From a virus: 64,000 nt of DNA. Position 1 is the first letter of the stretch. Each line of letters begins with the position of its first letter. The stretch spans positions 1 to 64,000 of IMG/VR virus record IMGVR_UViG_3300032770_000012. The stretch is one strand, 5' to 3'. Both the position numbers and the translations under genes were made by a program. Positions 7,632 to 17,193 of this stretch are shown here, piece by piece. The notes below the pieces were generated by a model. The model did not search any database, was not told the origin of the DNA, and worked only from the letters and a program-made list of their open reading frames with translations.

Positions 7632-10196
7632 TTAGTTAGCAGCAATCGATACGTTGGCGTTCACCGAATTGATGCTGGCGAATCCTGATGCCACGAAACA
7701 GAATTCCGTCACGCCGGTCACGCTGGTGCTCCACGACGTAAGCGTCGTGTCGCGCTTTTCCGCCACCGTCGTCATGGTTTCGCCACCATTGGAAATATCC
7801 GACGTTGAACCAACGCCCGTGTAAGAGCTAAGCGCGACGGTCTGAACTTTGACCGTTACAGTGCCTGCGGTGCCCCCGTCTCCGGTGGACATTTGGAAGG
7901 AATTTATTGTGCCCGTGAAATCGACCGGAACACAAGCCGTCGTCGCTCCTGGGGTCAACGTGGCTCCTACATGCCGTAAGACTTGGTTGGCGGGCAGTTG
8001 CGATGCGGTCGCTGAGCCGCTGAGATTGCTGAAGGCTAACTGAGCGCAGTTGTTTGAACCGCTGGTCCAACCTTGCGACCAATTGTTGCCTGTGCAGGCC
8101 GACGCGGTGTTCGCCGCCGCCGCCGTTCCGAGCGCGCCGCCATCAGTAAGGGTGACTTTTCCGCTGACCACGGCAACTGTGACATTGTGACCATTGGTCG
8201 GAGCGGAAGCGAATGGCGCGACGATTCCATCCGCTCCATCCCAGATATGCACGTTGGTATTGGTGGTGTCGTAACCGATGTTGTTCGCTGAAGTGGCCGC
8301 GAAATTAGAAGCGGCGGGGAGCTTGGTATTGGCAGCCGAAAAATCTTGTAGCCCGGTAGAGTAAGTATTGGCCTGCCCGGTGCCCACTAGGTTTCCGGTC
8401 GGTGCGGTAAGCGATGTTCCCCAGGCTGAGCCAGTGGACACCGCGATGCCCGCTGGTGGATACACCATGCCGCCGCCGCCACTCGAACTACCCATCAGTT
8501 CAAAGACGCAATGCGTCAGTGTTGGAGGGCTACAACCGCCACCGGAGGACTGCAAGGTGATCCACTGAGGTTGATTGGCGATCAGTGCGCCCCCAGGATC
8601 GGTCGATCCATCAGGATTCTTAATGTTTACTTGACCTAGGGTATCGATGTTGACATTGCAACTCGAACTGCAAGTCGTGTCCACGTTTAGCACGAACACT
8701 TGACCTATCGTGTAGGTACTGAGCGTCCTCGCCGCACTCAGGGAACACGTATAATTCGTGTTGCCAGTAATCGAGTTGCAGTAAAGCGGCGCTCCGCTCT
8801 GAGCCGCCGCAATTGTTAATGCGAAGCCGGTGTCTAAGCTGGGAAGCGCAACCCCACCTCCAGAGTTGGTCAACGTGAATCCTGTACCGAAATTTAGCGT
8901 CGAACAAGTGAATCCGCCTGCCCCACTCAGTTCGCAAGTGAGAGATCCGCCTCCGCCGCCTGTGTACTGCGGAATGTTTAGCGTGTTGCCGACAAGTGTG
9001 GCCGGGCCGCTACTGCCCGTGGTGGTCAGTGTCAAGGCTCCTTGGTACACCGGAATATTCAGGGTGTTGGTCGCCTGCGTATAGGTCGCAGCGTTGGATG
9101 TCCCCGTCGTCGTCAAGGTAATCGGCAAATTCGTTAAGTTGGCAGCGCTGCCGTTGTTGACCAGCAGAGTTCCTCCTGCGGTCGGAAACGTCCACGTGCT
9201 AGAAGACGGGATCGCGAAGACCGCGCTGAATGCTCCGGTTGTGCTGAAATTTCCGGAGAGCGACACGGTCTTGCCGCCGATCGAAGCGACGGTGCAATTC
9301 GGCATTGTTCCGGATAGATCCCCGCCGCAAGCCGTCGATGTCGTCACCGTCCCTAACATGGTATTGACCTGTGATGCGCTCAGCGCGGTCACTGGTCCGG
9401 ACGCGCCCGTGTTGTTTCCGGGTATTGAGTGGGCCGCAATATTAGCCATCCCGCTCAATGGCAAACTCGTGGCATGAGTCAGTACCAAGGTCGTCGGCGT
9501 ACCGAGATCGGCACTTACCGAGGTACCACAGGAGAAGGCGTCGGTGCTTTGCGTGTAATTCAGATGATTGCCAGCAGAATCTACGCAGTCCGATATTACC
9601 GAGGCCCCGAACACGGCTGGTGTCGCCCCATTGCTGATAAGCGTCGCGTGAGCAGGGGCCGCGTTCAAGGCCGCACCGAGCCCACCGTAGGTAGTCCCGA
9701 TAACCGTACCGTGCCATACCCCGGTCGTGATTGTGCCGATGCTGGAGAGCGCCGAGAGCGTCGTTACGGAGGCGTCCACTTTGCCGTTGAATGTGGCCCA
9801 ATCGGCAGCGGTCAGAAGTCCTCGATTACTGGCGGAGGCCGAAGGAAGATTGAAGGTATGGGTTGTGGCGGCGCTGGAGATGCTGAAGTCGGTACCGGAC
9901 GTGCCTATTGCAAAACTTTGCGTTGCGTCAGTCAGGCCATTCAATGACGCGATCCCGACTCCTCCAGCCGTTCCCTGCGCTTCCCAAGTGTTCGTAGCAA
10001 TGCAGTAGTAGATGCGATTGCCGGATACGCAACCATTGCCCGTGCAAAGATAAACGGATCGATGGGCGACGCACGTTGCCGGACGACTTGCCAGCGGTCC
10101 AGCACCTACCGTTCGCCAGTTAGGATCAGGCGGGAAACTGCTCCCCTGGCCAAATAATACCGCCGTGGCGAATACAAAAGCTGCGAATGTTCTCAT
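7632..10196 (-). CDS. exported phage tail-fibre-like protein
   Basis: 854 aa. Signal peptide MRTFAAFVFATAVLFGQG, then a Cys-rich stretch (CVAHRSVYLCTGNGC), then long repetitive regions typical of phage side-tail fibres: ASNRGLLTAADWATFNGK at about residue 125, repeated 'TLTTTGTSGPATLVGNTLNIP'-type strands around 365-420, and 'TGNLVGTGQANTYSTG' further on. These modules are common in fibres and in prophage-encoded surface proteins. First gene of a leftward group; a dispersed palindrome lies 36 bases upstream of its start. Confidence 0.75.
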   Translation of the reverse strand: MRTFAAFVFATAVLFGQGSSFPPDPNWRTVGAGPLASRPATCVAHRSVYLCTGNGCVSGNRIYYCIATNTWEAQGTAGGVGIASLNGLTDATQSFAIGTSGTDFSISSAATTHTFNLPSASASNRGLLTAADWATFNGKVDASVTTLSALSSIGTITTGVWHGTVIGTTYGGLGAALNAAPAHATLISNGATPAVFGASVISDCVDSAGNHLNYTQSTDAFSCGTSVSADLGTPTTLVLTHATSLPLSGMANIAAHSIPGNNTGASGPVTALSASQVNTMLGTVTTSTACGGDLSGTMPNCTVASIGGKTVSLSGNFSTTGAFSAVFAIPSSSTWTFPTAGGTLLVNNGSAANLTNLPITLTTTGTSNAATYTQATNTLNIPVYQGALTLTTTGSSGPATLVGNTLNIPQYTGGGGGSLTCELSGAGGFTCSTLNFGTGFTLTNSGGGVALPSLDTGFALTIAAAQSGAPLYCNSITGNTNYTCSLSAARTLSTYTIGQVFVLNVDTTCSSSCNVNIDTLGQVNIKNPDGSTDPGGALIANQPQWITLQSSGGGCSPPTLTHCVFELMGSSSGGGGMVYPPAGIAVSTGSAWGTSLTAPTGNLVGTGQANTYSTGLQDFSAANTKLPAASNFAATSANNIGYDTTNTNVHIWDGADGIVAPFASAPTNGHNVTVAVVSGKVTLTDGGALGTAAAANTASACTGNNWSQGWTSGSNNCAQLAFSNLSGSATASQLPANQVLRHVGATLTPGATTACVPVDFTGTINSFQMSTGDGGTAGTVTVKVQTVALSSYTGVGSTSDISNGGETMTTVAEKRDTTLTSWSTSVTGVTEFCFVASGFASINSVNANVSIAAN

Positions 10197-10231
10197 GAAC
10201 TCTCCGCCGCCTGTCCCGCGTTTTACGGAAA

Positions 10232-10244
10232 GTCCAGACTGGAC
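10232..10244. promoter_or_regulatory. dispersed 13-bp palindrome, copy 2
   Basis: Exact GTCCAGACTGGAC in the short gap between the stop of the gene at 10251 and the tail-fibre start at 10196. In this position a bound protein could block read-through or initiation of the tail-fibre group. Confidence 0.75.
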
Positions 10245-10250
10245 AATTGC

Positions 10251-10568
10251 TTACTTGCCAGCAGGTTGAGCCGCGCTCGGAACCTCGGCGCAGACGAGTT
10301 GTCCATTCTGCGGAATGCGCTGGATCGTCATCTTGGTATGCTTTAACTGCCCGCGAGCCTCGCATTTCTTTTCGTCCCGGTCGGCCCAGGTGTTCAACTC
10401 CGCTTGGTCGCGCGAAATCTTGTCGAGAAATTTATTGTACGTTGCCGTTCGCTCGGAGATTTCATTCACCAGATCCATGGCCGGATCACTGTGCCTGAAA
10501 TACACAAACCCGCTCACGGCTAAGCCGCACAGAATCACTGCCCCGGTGAGTGTCAGGAAGATTTTCAT
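10251..10568 (-). CDS. membrane-anchored coiled-coil protein
   Basis: 105 aa. An N-terminal membrane segment (residues 4-24, FLTLTGAVILCGLAVSGFVYF) precedes a charged helical region (MDLVNEISERTATYNKFLDK) and a Lys/Arg-rich tail with two Cys. The topology (short inside, one helix, coiled coil outside) is that of inner-membrane spanins, but no outer-membrane partner is visible next to it. Function not established. Confidence 0.6.
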   Translation of the reverse strand: MKIFLTLTGAVILCGLAVSGFVYFRHSDPAMDLVNEISERTATYNKFLDKISRDQAELNTWADRDEKKCEARGQLKHTKMTIQRIPQNGQLVCAEVPSAAQPAGK

Positions 10569-10601
10569 TGGATCTCAGTCTACGCCAGAATCGCTTTCAA
10601 A

Positions 10602-11252
10602 TCAACGCATAGCAGCCAGGGACTGCTGGACTTCCTCAAGCAAAGCCTCCGTCATGATGCACTTGCCGATCTCCACTCCTATGTCGTAGATAAACTGGCA
10701 CATCCTCGCTCGTCCAAGATCCTTGTTCTCCCCGTCCATGGAGAAGATTCGCGCTAGGATGCCGTACTTTATGAACGCTGTAAAAGTATCCGGGATCACT
10801 TCGACCGTGCTCGATAGCGTGGGGCTCATGTTAGAAAGTCCGGAAGTTCCAATGATCGTCAGGGTCCCGTTAAAGTTCGGGGTCGGGTAGATCACGAATT
10901 GCTTCATCTGGACCCGATCCTTCCACCATTGACGCGGCGCATCGCGCTGCGCTCTCCAGTTGGGCGTAGCAAACGATACGTCTTCCTGCTCGGACGGCCA
11001 GAGCCAATTGTTATTGCAAAAGACATGATGCAGATCGAGGATGCTGTCCGGGAACGTATAGGTATTATTATTGGCCGTGAATCCGCCGCTGATGCTGACC
11101 GCTGTTTTGATAAGACCGGTCTTTTGCAAGAAGTCCTGCATTGTCTCCACGTAGAAACCCAGAAAATCACCCTGCGTTGTGATGCCAAGTTGCAGCCCGC
11201 CTGGTTCAAGGAGCGTGTTGCAGACTTGCAGATAGATCGTGTTTACGATCAT
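10602..11252 (-). CDS. phage adaptor/neck-type structural protein
   Basis: 216 aa, soluble. The sequence resembles small head-tail adaptor or 'virion structural' proteins of podovirus-like phages: helical N-terminus, a middle with DSILDLHHVFCNNN, and a C-terminal helix. It overlaps by four bases the next upstream gene, which has a similar size and organisation, so the two may be related subunits of a neck ring. Assigned from context between tail and capsid genes. Confidence 0.5.
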   Translation of the reverse strand: MIVNTIYLQVCNTLLEPGGLQLGITTQGDFLGFYVETMQDFLQKTGLIKTAVSISGGFTANNNTYTFPDSILDLHHVFCNNNWLWPSEQEDVSFATPNWRAQRDAPRQWWKDRVQMKQFVIYPTPNFNGTLTIIGTSGLSNMSPTLSSTVEVIPDTFTAFIKYGILARIFSMDGENKDLGRARMCQFIYDIGVEIGKCIMTEALLEEVQQSLAAMR

Positions 11253-11887
11253 TTTCGCTCCAGAACGTTGAAGCCGTAGCGCGGCATCCCGGCCATAATC
11301 CAGTCGCCAAGTTCCTTCAGCTTTGCCGCGAGCACCTTATAGCGCTGAGTGGCATCTGCGAATACCTTGCCGCCCTCGGCTAATTGCAGGGCGATTACGG
11401 CGTGCTCGACAACCACGTCGGCGAACTGGTCGGGTAGTACGGCGGTATCCCCAGAATTGACCAACTGGGCTTGTTCTGCCACGCCAGCTACTTCGAGGAG
11501 ATTCCCCCCGTTCGGGTCAGCCGGTACGATCGCGAACAACTTGATTCCGAGCGGAACCCAGTAAGCTGGCGGGCCATTACCCGGAAGACCGCCGAGCCAC
11601 GCCGCGAACTGCTGTGCTGTGGCGTTGGCTGGGCTCTTGAATAGTTCCGTACCGGCCCAGAACACATCAGTCGGATACAGGATCGGACTCGGGACAGAGT
11701 AGAGAACTTGGTTTGCTACGGTGTTGCCAGCCGATTGCCGCGTCTGTGCGAATCCCTTGAATGCCGCCGCGATACGGAGGGCCTCATTCGTCGCGTCGTC
11801 AACCTCGCCGGACGGATAGAACGCGGTATCGTTTTCCAGTCTGGACCAGATGAGGGATTCGAACGTCGCTAGGGTGATGGCGGGCAT
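11249..11887 (-). CDS. putative structural (neck/adaptor) protein
   Basis: 212 aa, mostly helical (ATNEALRIAAAFKGFAQ; FADVVVEHAVIALQLAEGGK) with a proline- and tryptophan-containing middle. Similar in size and arrangement to the protein encoded immediately downstream, with an ATGA overlap. A 12-of-13 match to the dispersed palindrome (11834-11846) lies within codons 14-18. No firm family assignment. Confidence 0.5.
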   Translation of the reverse strand: MPAITLATFESLIWSRLENDTAFYPSGEVDDATNEALRIAAAFKGFAQTRQSAGNTVANQVLYSVPSPILYPTDVFWAGTELFKSPANATAQQFAAWLGGLPGNGPPAYWVPLGIKLFAIVPADPNGGNLLEVAGVAEQAQLVNSGDTAVLPDQFADVVVEHAVIALQLAEGGKVFADATQRYKVLAAKLKELGDWIMAGMPRYGFNVLERK

Positions 11888-11890
11888 TCA

Positions 11891-12133
11891 TTACTTGACG
11901 ATTGCGTCGTCCGGTCCGGAAGTATGTCCTCCCCGGCCAAGGAGTTTTCGCGCTCGGCGCTGAATCTCATACCGCCTGTCATCAATCGAGCGCGGAAGTG
12001 GCGTCTGCCCCTTGTCCCACATTCTGGCCTCGTCCTGTTCGTTCAGGTTGGCCCTGGTCGCTTCTCCCAGCACCGTCTTACCGGCATGGTCCAAGGGCCA
12101 GCCCGCGCCATCAACAACGTATCTGCGTGCCAT
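11891..12133 (-). CDS. small hypothetical protein, 80 aa
   Basis: Basic, hydrophilic protein with no signal or membrane segment (DDRRYEIQRRARKLLG). It sits three bases upstream of the next structural gene in the leftward run and is likely co-transcribed. No family recognised; small proteins here are often assembly or connector cofactors. Confidence 0.55.
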   Translation of the reverse strand: MARRYVVDGAGWPLDHAGKTVLGEATRANLNEQDEARMWDKGQTPLPRSIDDRRYEIQRRARKLLGRGGHTSGPDDAIVK

Positions 12134-12181
12134 TTACGATTCCTTTCTCATACGTGGTTTTGTCCTGACCAGCTTGCGCTA

Positions 12182-13342
12182 TTATCCCCATCCCACGCCA
12201 GCCACATCTACGTGACTTTGCCAATAATCGTAGCTGAACGACTGGAACAGCGAGTCGTATTCGCGTTCATAGTCATGCGTGGCCTTGGCTTCGTCCTGGT
12301 TGATTGCAAGCGTCCAGCCGTCCTTGTACTTCGCGTCAAAGTCTTTGGCGAGTACCGGATTGAACCAGGGATCTTTCTCCGCGATCCGGCTTCTGAGCGC
12401 CGTTGCGATCGCGCCATCGGTGAACAGAACCGGGTTTATGAACGGCGGCGGCTGGTCGTTCATGCTCACCAGATCCGGCCAGCCCTTGGCGTACAGATAG
12501 CGCAGGGCGTATTGGCTGGTAGGCGGGGGCCACACTTCGTACTGCATGTTGCCGCTCTCGTCTGGGCCAAGATCCACCACCATTTGAGGGGAATTGTACG
12601 AAGTCCGCTGCGGGTCCATCGTTTCAAGAAAGGTGTACTTGATGTCAAAGAACAGTGGAATTCCCTGAGTCGGGTCCACTACGGCAAGTATTCGTTTCAG
12701 ATCCGGACCAGGCGTCACGTATCGCTGGATAATCTGATAGGACTGCTTCGCGGACGAGGCTACCGCCGCTCCGGCCCATGGCTGGTCAACTTCGAGCGAT
12801 GTCGCACTGCGCACGCTCCGAATCGTCATGACGGGCGTATTGTTCATGGCCTGGAACTGCTGACCGGCTAGCGATGAGCACTGAACGGTCTCCGCAGCGC
12901 TATGCGTGTTCTGGAACTTGGCTGTGAACGTGGAGCCGGTCACTAGCCGCACGGCCACGGCTTCCTGGTTTCCGCCGCCCGCGTTCAACAGCAGGAACAT
13001 GCCCGGCTTGATCCCTGTCATGGAGGCTGGCGTGGCGTCAAATATTCCGGTCTGCGAAACGGCGGCGCTCAGCGTGGTATTGATTACGTCATTGATCGGC
13101 CAGGCCGTGCTGACGCCGGTAATCAGGCTCGATCCGGTCGTGGTCCAGATGGTTCCGGTGCTGTATTGGTTGGGGAAATTCCAAACTCCCCGCTGCATGA
13201 GGTCGGTCCAAAATGGACGCGAATCGATCACTTCCCGAATACGGTCATTGATCCAACGGGCAATCTGGCCGGGCTGCGCGTTCTGCTTTACATCGCGAAC
13301 GCGACCGATCATAGTCGCCAAGTTGTCTCGATAGAATGCCAT
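12182..13342 (-). CDS. phage structural protein (connector/tail-tube type)
   Basis: 386 aa. Helical N-terminus with WINDRIREVIDSRPFW (about residues 29-44), a beta-rich middle (about 55-200) and a helical C-terminus (ATALRSRIAEKDPWFNPVL). This helical-beta-helical plan, with 'KGWPDLVSMNDQPPPFINPVLFTDGAI', is typical of long adaptor or stopper proteins found next to podovirus-like portals and capsids. It stands in the head-to-tail part of the late operon. The precise role is inferred. Confidence 0.55.
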   Translation of the reverse strand: MAFYRDNLATMIGRVRDVKQNAQPGQIARWINDRIREVIDSRPFWTDLMQRGVWNFPNQYSTGTIWTTTGSSLITGVSTAWPINDVINTTLSAAVSQTGIFDATPASMTGIKPGMFLLLNAGGGNQEAVAVRLVTGSTFTAKFQNTHSAAETVQCSSLAGQQFQAMNNTPVMTIRSVRSATSLEVDQPWAGAAVASSAKQSYQIIQRYVTPGPDLKRILAVVDPTQGIPLFFDIKYTFLETMDPQRTSYNSPQMVVDLGPDESGNMQYEVWPPPTSQYALRYLYAKGWPDLVSMNDQPPPFINPVLFTDGAIATALRSRIAEKDPWFNPVLAKDFDAKYKDGWTLAINQDEAKATHDYEREYDSLFQSFSYDYWQSHVDVAGVGWG

Positions 13343-13348
13343 GGGGCC

Positions 13349-14173
13349 TCATACGGAAACGGCAATTGATTCAAGCCACTGTGCGTGGTCGTTCTCGTGG
13401 ACCTCGGGGATGTCGATTTGCCACGTCCTCAGGGCATTCTTGAGCCGAGTGATTTTTCCGATCCGCCAGGTCTTGCCGTCTCTCTCAAAGTAATTCCCCT
13501 GATCGTTCGGGGCAGCGCATTCCACAACCTGATCCTCGATCGGATCGGTATAGCAGTGGTGAACGTAGACATCCGGGAACAGATTGACCTTGGTCGAAAT
13601 CTCTCTGATCGTGGTGAACTTGAGCCCGTACTTCGCGATATTCCTGGAAGCAATGTAGTCGTCAATCAGGTGCTCTGCCCCGATCCTGGGAGGAGAGATC
13701 CGTTCATGGTTGCTCGGAATGATGTTTGAAAGCGCTTCCTCGACCGACAAATCGTCCAGTGGTCGCCACAGATCCACACACCATTCCGAGCCTATAGTGA
13801 ACCAGTTGCAACTTGAAATGTGCCGACCATCGCGATGAAAAAACCGGTCGTACCGCCAGCGCAGACCGGCCATGTCGCTGCCGTTGTGCGCTACTGTGTC
13901 CTTCGGCAGGTGGTTGGTGACATCGAACATGTCCGGGTGAACGAGAGCATCCGAGTCCAGGAAAATCGACCACTCGTCGCCGCGTGTTTGAGCGAGCGCA
14001 TAGATCTGAAATTTTTCTACGGTCAAGGGCCATTCCGGGAAGGCGCGGCGGGTTATGACGCAGAACTCGGCACCGATCTTATCGGCGTAATGCTTCAGAA
14101 GTGGATAGGTTAACCGGCAGATCTCAGGCGAATAGTTGCCGCCAACATTTAGCGTGTAGAGCGTTTTGCGCAT
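13349..14173 (-). CDS. glycosyltransferase-like protein
   Basis: 274 aa. The N-terminal half has a nucleotide-sugar transferase plan: KTLYTLNVGGNYSPE at the first strand and IFLDSDALVHPD at about residues 69-80, a DxD-type metal/nucleotide-sugar motif. A second acidic motif, EHLIDDYI, follows at about 167. Enzymes of this fold transfer sugars to protein or glycan acceptors. It lies among capsid and connector genes rather than in a host-modifying cluster, so glycosylation of a virion protein is one possibility; the acceptor is unknown. Confidence 0.6.
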   Translation of the reverse strand: MRKTLYTLNVGGNYSPEICRLTYPLLKHYADKIGAEFCVITRRAFPEWPLTVEKFQIYALAQTRGDEWSIFLDSDALVHPDMFDVTNHLPKDTVAHNGSDMAGLRWRYDRFFHRDGRHISSCNWFTIGSEWCVDLWRPLDDLSVEEALSNIIPSNHERISPPRIGAEHLIDDYIASRNIAKYGLKFTTIREISTKVNLFPDVYVHHCYTDPIEDQVVECAAPNDQGNYFERDGKTWRIGKITRLKNALRTWQIDIPEVHENDHAQWLESIAVSV

Positions 14174-14198
14174 TCCTCATCTTAAGCCAAGTGCGGCC

Positions 14199-14714
14199 CT
14201 ACGTGACCGAAACCGTACCCATGGTGGCTACCAACCAGTACTGCGTGCCATCACTCTGAACGATACATCCTGCTTTGTCGGTGGCGAGTACCGCGTTGTT
14301 GCCAGCGTCGAGTGCGGCAGCGCCCCCGAGCAACGTCGCGTTGTTTCCGCCAACACGCTTGAAGCGGAATGACTTTGCCCCAATCGTCCCTGGGGATGGA
14401 AGCCGGACGCTTACGGCACCTCCGGTCGTATCGATTTCCACAAAGCTATCCGACTGGATAATCGCGGAATTGTTCGAAGAGGTCGAGCGTGTCATGTCGC
14501 CGCCGCTAATTCCAGCAAAGACGGCGGTCCCGGTCGCGCCAGCGGTGACACATCGCCATAGGGCCGGTCCGGTAGAACCGGTGTTTATGATGATGTCTCC
14601 GACCTTCCAGCCGCCAGCCGGTGCGGGATCGGTGCCCGATGGAGCGGCTGTGCCGAAAGCATAGAAGTTTCCGGCGTTGCTCGCGAGCCTTCCAACGAAC
14701 TGTTCTAGGGCCAC
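14199..14714 (-). CDS. putative capsid decoration/structural protein
   Basis: 171 aa, beta-rich and glycine-rich (GGWKVGDIIINTGSTGPALWRCV; then VSVRLPSPGTIGAKSFRFKR). The second half resembles short fibre or decoration domains that end many virion proteins. One of two adjacent small beta proteins between the connector genes and the HNH-interrupted capsid gene. No family identified. Confidence 0.55.
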   Translation of the reverse strand: MALEQFVGRLASNAGNFYAFGTAAPSGTDPAPAGGWKVGDIIINTGSTGPALWRCVTAGATGTAVFAGISGGDMTRSTSSNNSAIIQSDSFVEIDTTGGAVSVRLPSPGTIGAKSFRFKRVGGNNATLLGGAAALDAGNNAVLATDKAGCIVQSDGTQYWLVATMGTVSVT

Positions 14715-14722
14715 GTTTCCTC

Positions 14723-15208
14723 CTACACTCCGCTCTGCGTCAGAGATCCTGGGGTCGAACTCGGCTGGAAGTAGCAGATCAGAATATCGACCTGCCCAGC
14801 GGTCGCGTTGTTGTTGGTATCCGAGGTTGGCGTGAAGACCGCCACGACGTTCTTTCCGGTGGTCCGCACGCCGAGCTTCATCGGGGCGGTTTCCTGTGGA
14901 GTCGTGTTGTTGGCGAACACGTTGGCGGCGGTCGTCCAGAACGTAGCATTGCTGCCGTCCCCTAACGACATCGTCATCGCGCCAAGCGATCCGCCCGTAA
15001 GCCCGATAGGTGAATTCACCGAGATGTACATGATGAATCCGCCCGGCAAAATCAGCAGGGACTTCCCGTTGCCGTCCTGAAGCGTCAGGTTACCTGCCAC
15101 TCCGGACGCGGTCGTCAAGGTTTGGAGATCCTTGTAGGTAATCGAATACTTCTTGTAGGAGGGTGCGCCTCCTAGACTCGATGCGATTTCTGTTGCTGGA
15201 GTAAGCAT
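14723..15208 (-). CDS. putative head decoration protein
   Basis: 161 aa, beta-rich (LLILPGGFIMYISVNSPIGL; MKLGVRTTGKNVVAVFTPTS), neither exported nor membrane-bound. Small beta proteins encoded next to the major capsid gene are often decoration proteins that cap HK97-type capsomers, and this one would be the capsid gene's next neighbour without the HNH insertion. Assignment rests on position and composition. Confidence 0.5.
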   Translation of the reverse strand: MLTPATEIASSLGGAPSYKKYSITYKDLQTLTTASGVAGNLTLQDGNGKSLLILPGGFIMYISVNSPIGLTGGSLGAMTMSLGDGSNATFWTTAANVFANNTTPQETAPMKLGVRTTGKNVVAVFTPTSDTNNNATAGQVDILICYFQPSSTPGSLTQSGV

Positions 15209-15220
15209 AAATTGTTCCCT

Positions 15221-16201
15221 CTAGTTGATCGTTACCGGCAACTCCCTTTCTTCTGGTGATTCGATCTCCACGGACCCTGCAATACCCGTTACCGAACGGC
15301 TCCGCGCTTCCTCAATCAGGTCGATGGTCTTCAGGTAACGACCACCCCAAAATACTTCACAACAAAAATCCAGCGCCTCAGGCCGAACCGTAGTCAGACC
15401 GCAGAGGTAAGCGGCGACGCGCCCCATGTAATGGTGGACGCGGGAGTGGGCGGATACGCCCGGCAGGACCGCGAGGTTGCTCACGGCGTTTTCCCGCTTG
15501 TTGAGGTTGATGTGGTGGACCTTCTCTCCGGGCCTGAGAGAGCGTCCTAGCGCTTTCTCGGCTACCAAGCGGTGCTCCTGGACATAGCCGTCAGATGTCG
15601 CGGCTGGATGATCCGGCTTCCTGATGCGGATATATCCGCCAGCCTCTGTCTTCCATGCGTATCGCTCGCGATTAGTGGTGAGCCTGCGGTGATGACATTC
15701 AGTCCTGTCGATCTGCAATCCAAAGCGGATCAGGTTTTGACGAACAGTCGATTCTCCGCAGCCAAATTCCTTCGCCACCTTCTCCATGGTCCATTTCTTT
15801 ACGATGTAGAGATCTCGCAGCTTTTCCTCTGGCAGATGGACCGAAATCCTTCCACCAAGCGGGCGGGCTTTAATGCTGTAATGGCGCAACCAATTCGAGA
15901 TCGTCATCTGAATCACACCGTGCATCTTGGCAATCTGCTTTTGAGACAAACCTTGCTCGACATACAACTTATGCAATTCGGCCTTTGTCAAAAAAACTTT
16001 TCGCCTGGGATTTGGGGGCGCAGTCGATGCTCTCGCTTGTCTGTGGGAGTAGGGATTAGCGAGCCCGTATTTTTGTCTCCAGTGCATCACGGTAACTGGA
16101 CAGACGCCATACTCGGCAGCGAGAGCGGTGTCTGTTTTCTTTTCCTCACACACAGCTTTTCTGAGAATTTCAACAGTCGGGATTTTGGAGGTTTTATTCA
16201 T
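15221..16201 (-). CDS. HNH homing endonuclease with HTH repeats
   Basis: 326 aa from the ATG at 16201 (MNKTSKIPTVEIL), AGAGGA just upstream. The N-terminal part carries two or three helix-turn-helix-like segments (about residues 20-45, 75-95, 120-145: DTALAAEYGVCPVTVMHW; QKQIAKMHGVIQMTISNWL; MEKVAKEFGCGESTVRQNL), then an HNH core (about 205-245: EHRLVAEKALGR, then EKVHHINLNKREN). Such free-standing nucleases spread by cutting alleles that lack them. It sits directly downstream of the major capsid gene, a typical insertion point. Confidence 0.85.
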   Translation of the reverse strand: MNKTSKIPTVEILRKAVCEEKKTDTALAAEYGVCPVTVMHWRQKYGLANPYSHRQARASTAPPNPRRKVFLTKAELHKLYVEQGLSQKQIAKMHGVIQMTISNWLRHYSIKARPLGGRISVHLPEEKLRDLYIVKKWTMEKVAKEFGCGESTVRQNLIRFGLQIDRTECHHRRLTTNRERYAWKTEAGGYIRIRKPDHPAATSDGYVQEHRLVAEKALGRSLRPGEKVHHINLNKRENAVSNLAVLPGVSAHSRVHHYMGRVAAYLCGLTTVRPEALDFCCEVFWGGRYLKTIDLIEEARSRSVTGIAGSVEIESPEERELPVTIN

Positions 16202-16224
16202 TCCTCTATTGTAATCTATTATTC

Positions 16225-17193
16225 TCAAAAGAGCGCGGACGAAATTTTGAAAGATGAGCGCGGATCTGGGCAGACCAAATTGCAAGCGACAACATACTGG
16301 CCTGCCAAGTCGAGTGACCGCTGGTCGCCCTTAAATCCGGTGAACCCAAAACTGAACAACTCATCATCGGAGAAGTACCACTCGATGTACTTCGTGTTCA
16401 GGCCGTACATGAAACCGGACGGCATGTAGCGGTCAACCACCACATCGGCCCCGGCGTTGAACCGGAAGTTGGCAAAGCCGACTTGTCCAAGATCAGTTGA
16501 GTTGTTGTCGTTGAAGCGCTGCAACGGCTGAAGCGCCTGCCAGATCAACTGGAAGCCGTTGATGGTGGACGGTATCAGGTCCACATGATCCGGCCCGAAC
16601 CATGCGTTGGTGTACGCCGTGTTGAGCGCGGTCAGGTTGAATCCGCTGAGGCTCGCCACGTAGGAGTTGAGCCCGCCGACCGTGCCGACCGGCGTGATAT
16701 CGTTTCTGGTCTGCCCGCCGACGGATGGGTAGGTGTTGCCGTCATCAAACCACTCGGCGAAGCCGTTTAGCGCCAAGCTGCGGCCAGGATCTTGCGCCGA
16801 CAGGTACATGTCGGTCGCCAGCATTTCCACCATGCGCTGAGCGGCGTTCTCGAACTTGAGCGAGACTTGATTGAACACCGAGGCCGCGCCACGGTTCTTC
16901 ATGCCATCCCACCGGTAGATGGTGATGTTGAGCCCATAGCCCTTCATGTCAACCAGCAACGCCGATTCAGTCGTCACAAAGTCCAGCGGGAAGGCCGCGC
17001 CGCGACCGAACGCACCGCCAAGGAGCTTGCCGACAATGATGGTGCGCTGAATCTGCAAGCCGCCAGTGAAGCGCTCCATCTGATTGGTGTGCAACCGCAC
17101 GAAGACCGGCGAGTTTTTGTAGATGATGTCCGTCGCGCGGGGCACCACCATGTTCGTTACGTACGCTTGCAAATCAGGTAATTGGAGTGACAT
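16225..17193 (-). CDS. major capsid protein
   Basis: 322 aa. Assigned as the HK97-fold capsid subunit from its position (scaffold gene upstream, connector genes downstream), size and composition: mixed alpha/beta, few Cys, with RTIIVGKLLGGAFGRGAAFP near residue 50 and a conserved-looking C-terminus (DLAGQYVVACNLVCPDPRSS). No prohead-protease gene is visible nearby; an N-terminal delta domain is not obvious because the separate scaffold gene may take its place. Confidence 0.8.
   Translation of the reverse strand: MSLQLPDLQAYVTNMVVPRATDIIYKNSPVFVRLHTNQMERFTGGLQIQRTIIVGKLLGGAFGRGAAFPLDFVTTESALLVDMKGYGLNITIYRWDGMKNRGAASVFNQVSLKFENAAQRMVEMLATDMYLSAQDPGRSLALNGFAEWFDDGNTYPSVGGQTRNDITPVGTVGGLNSYVASLSGFNLTALNTAYTNAWFGPDHVDLIPSTINGFQLIWQALQPLQRFNDNNSTDLGQVGFANFRFNAGADVVVDRYMPSGFMYGLNTKYIEWYFSDDELFSFGFTGFKGDQRSLDLAGQYVVACNLVCPDPRSSFKISSALF

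Noticed and set aside
11924-12871. 315-aa plus-strand open frame opposite structural genes
   Set aside because: Antisense to two convincing minus-strand genes; composition is that of a shadow frame.
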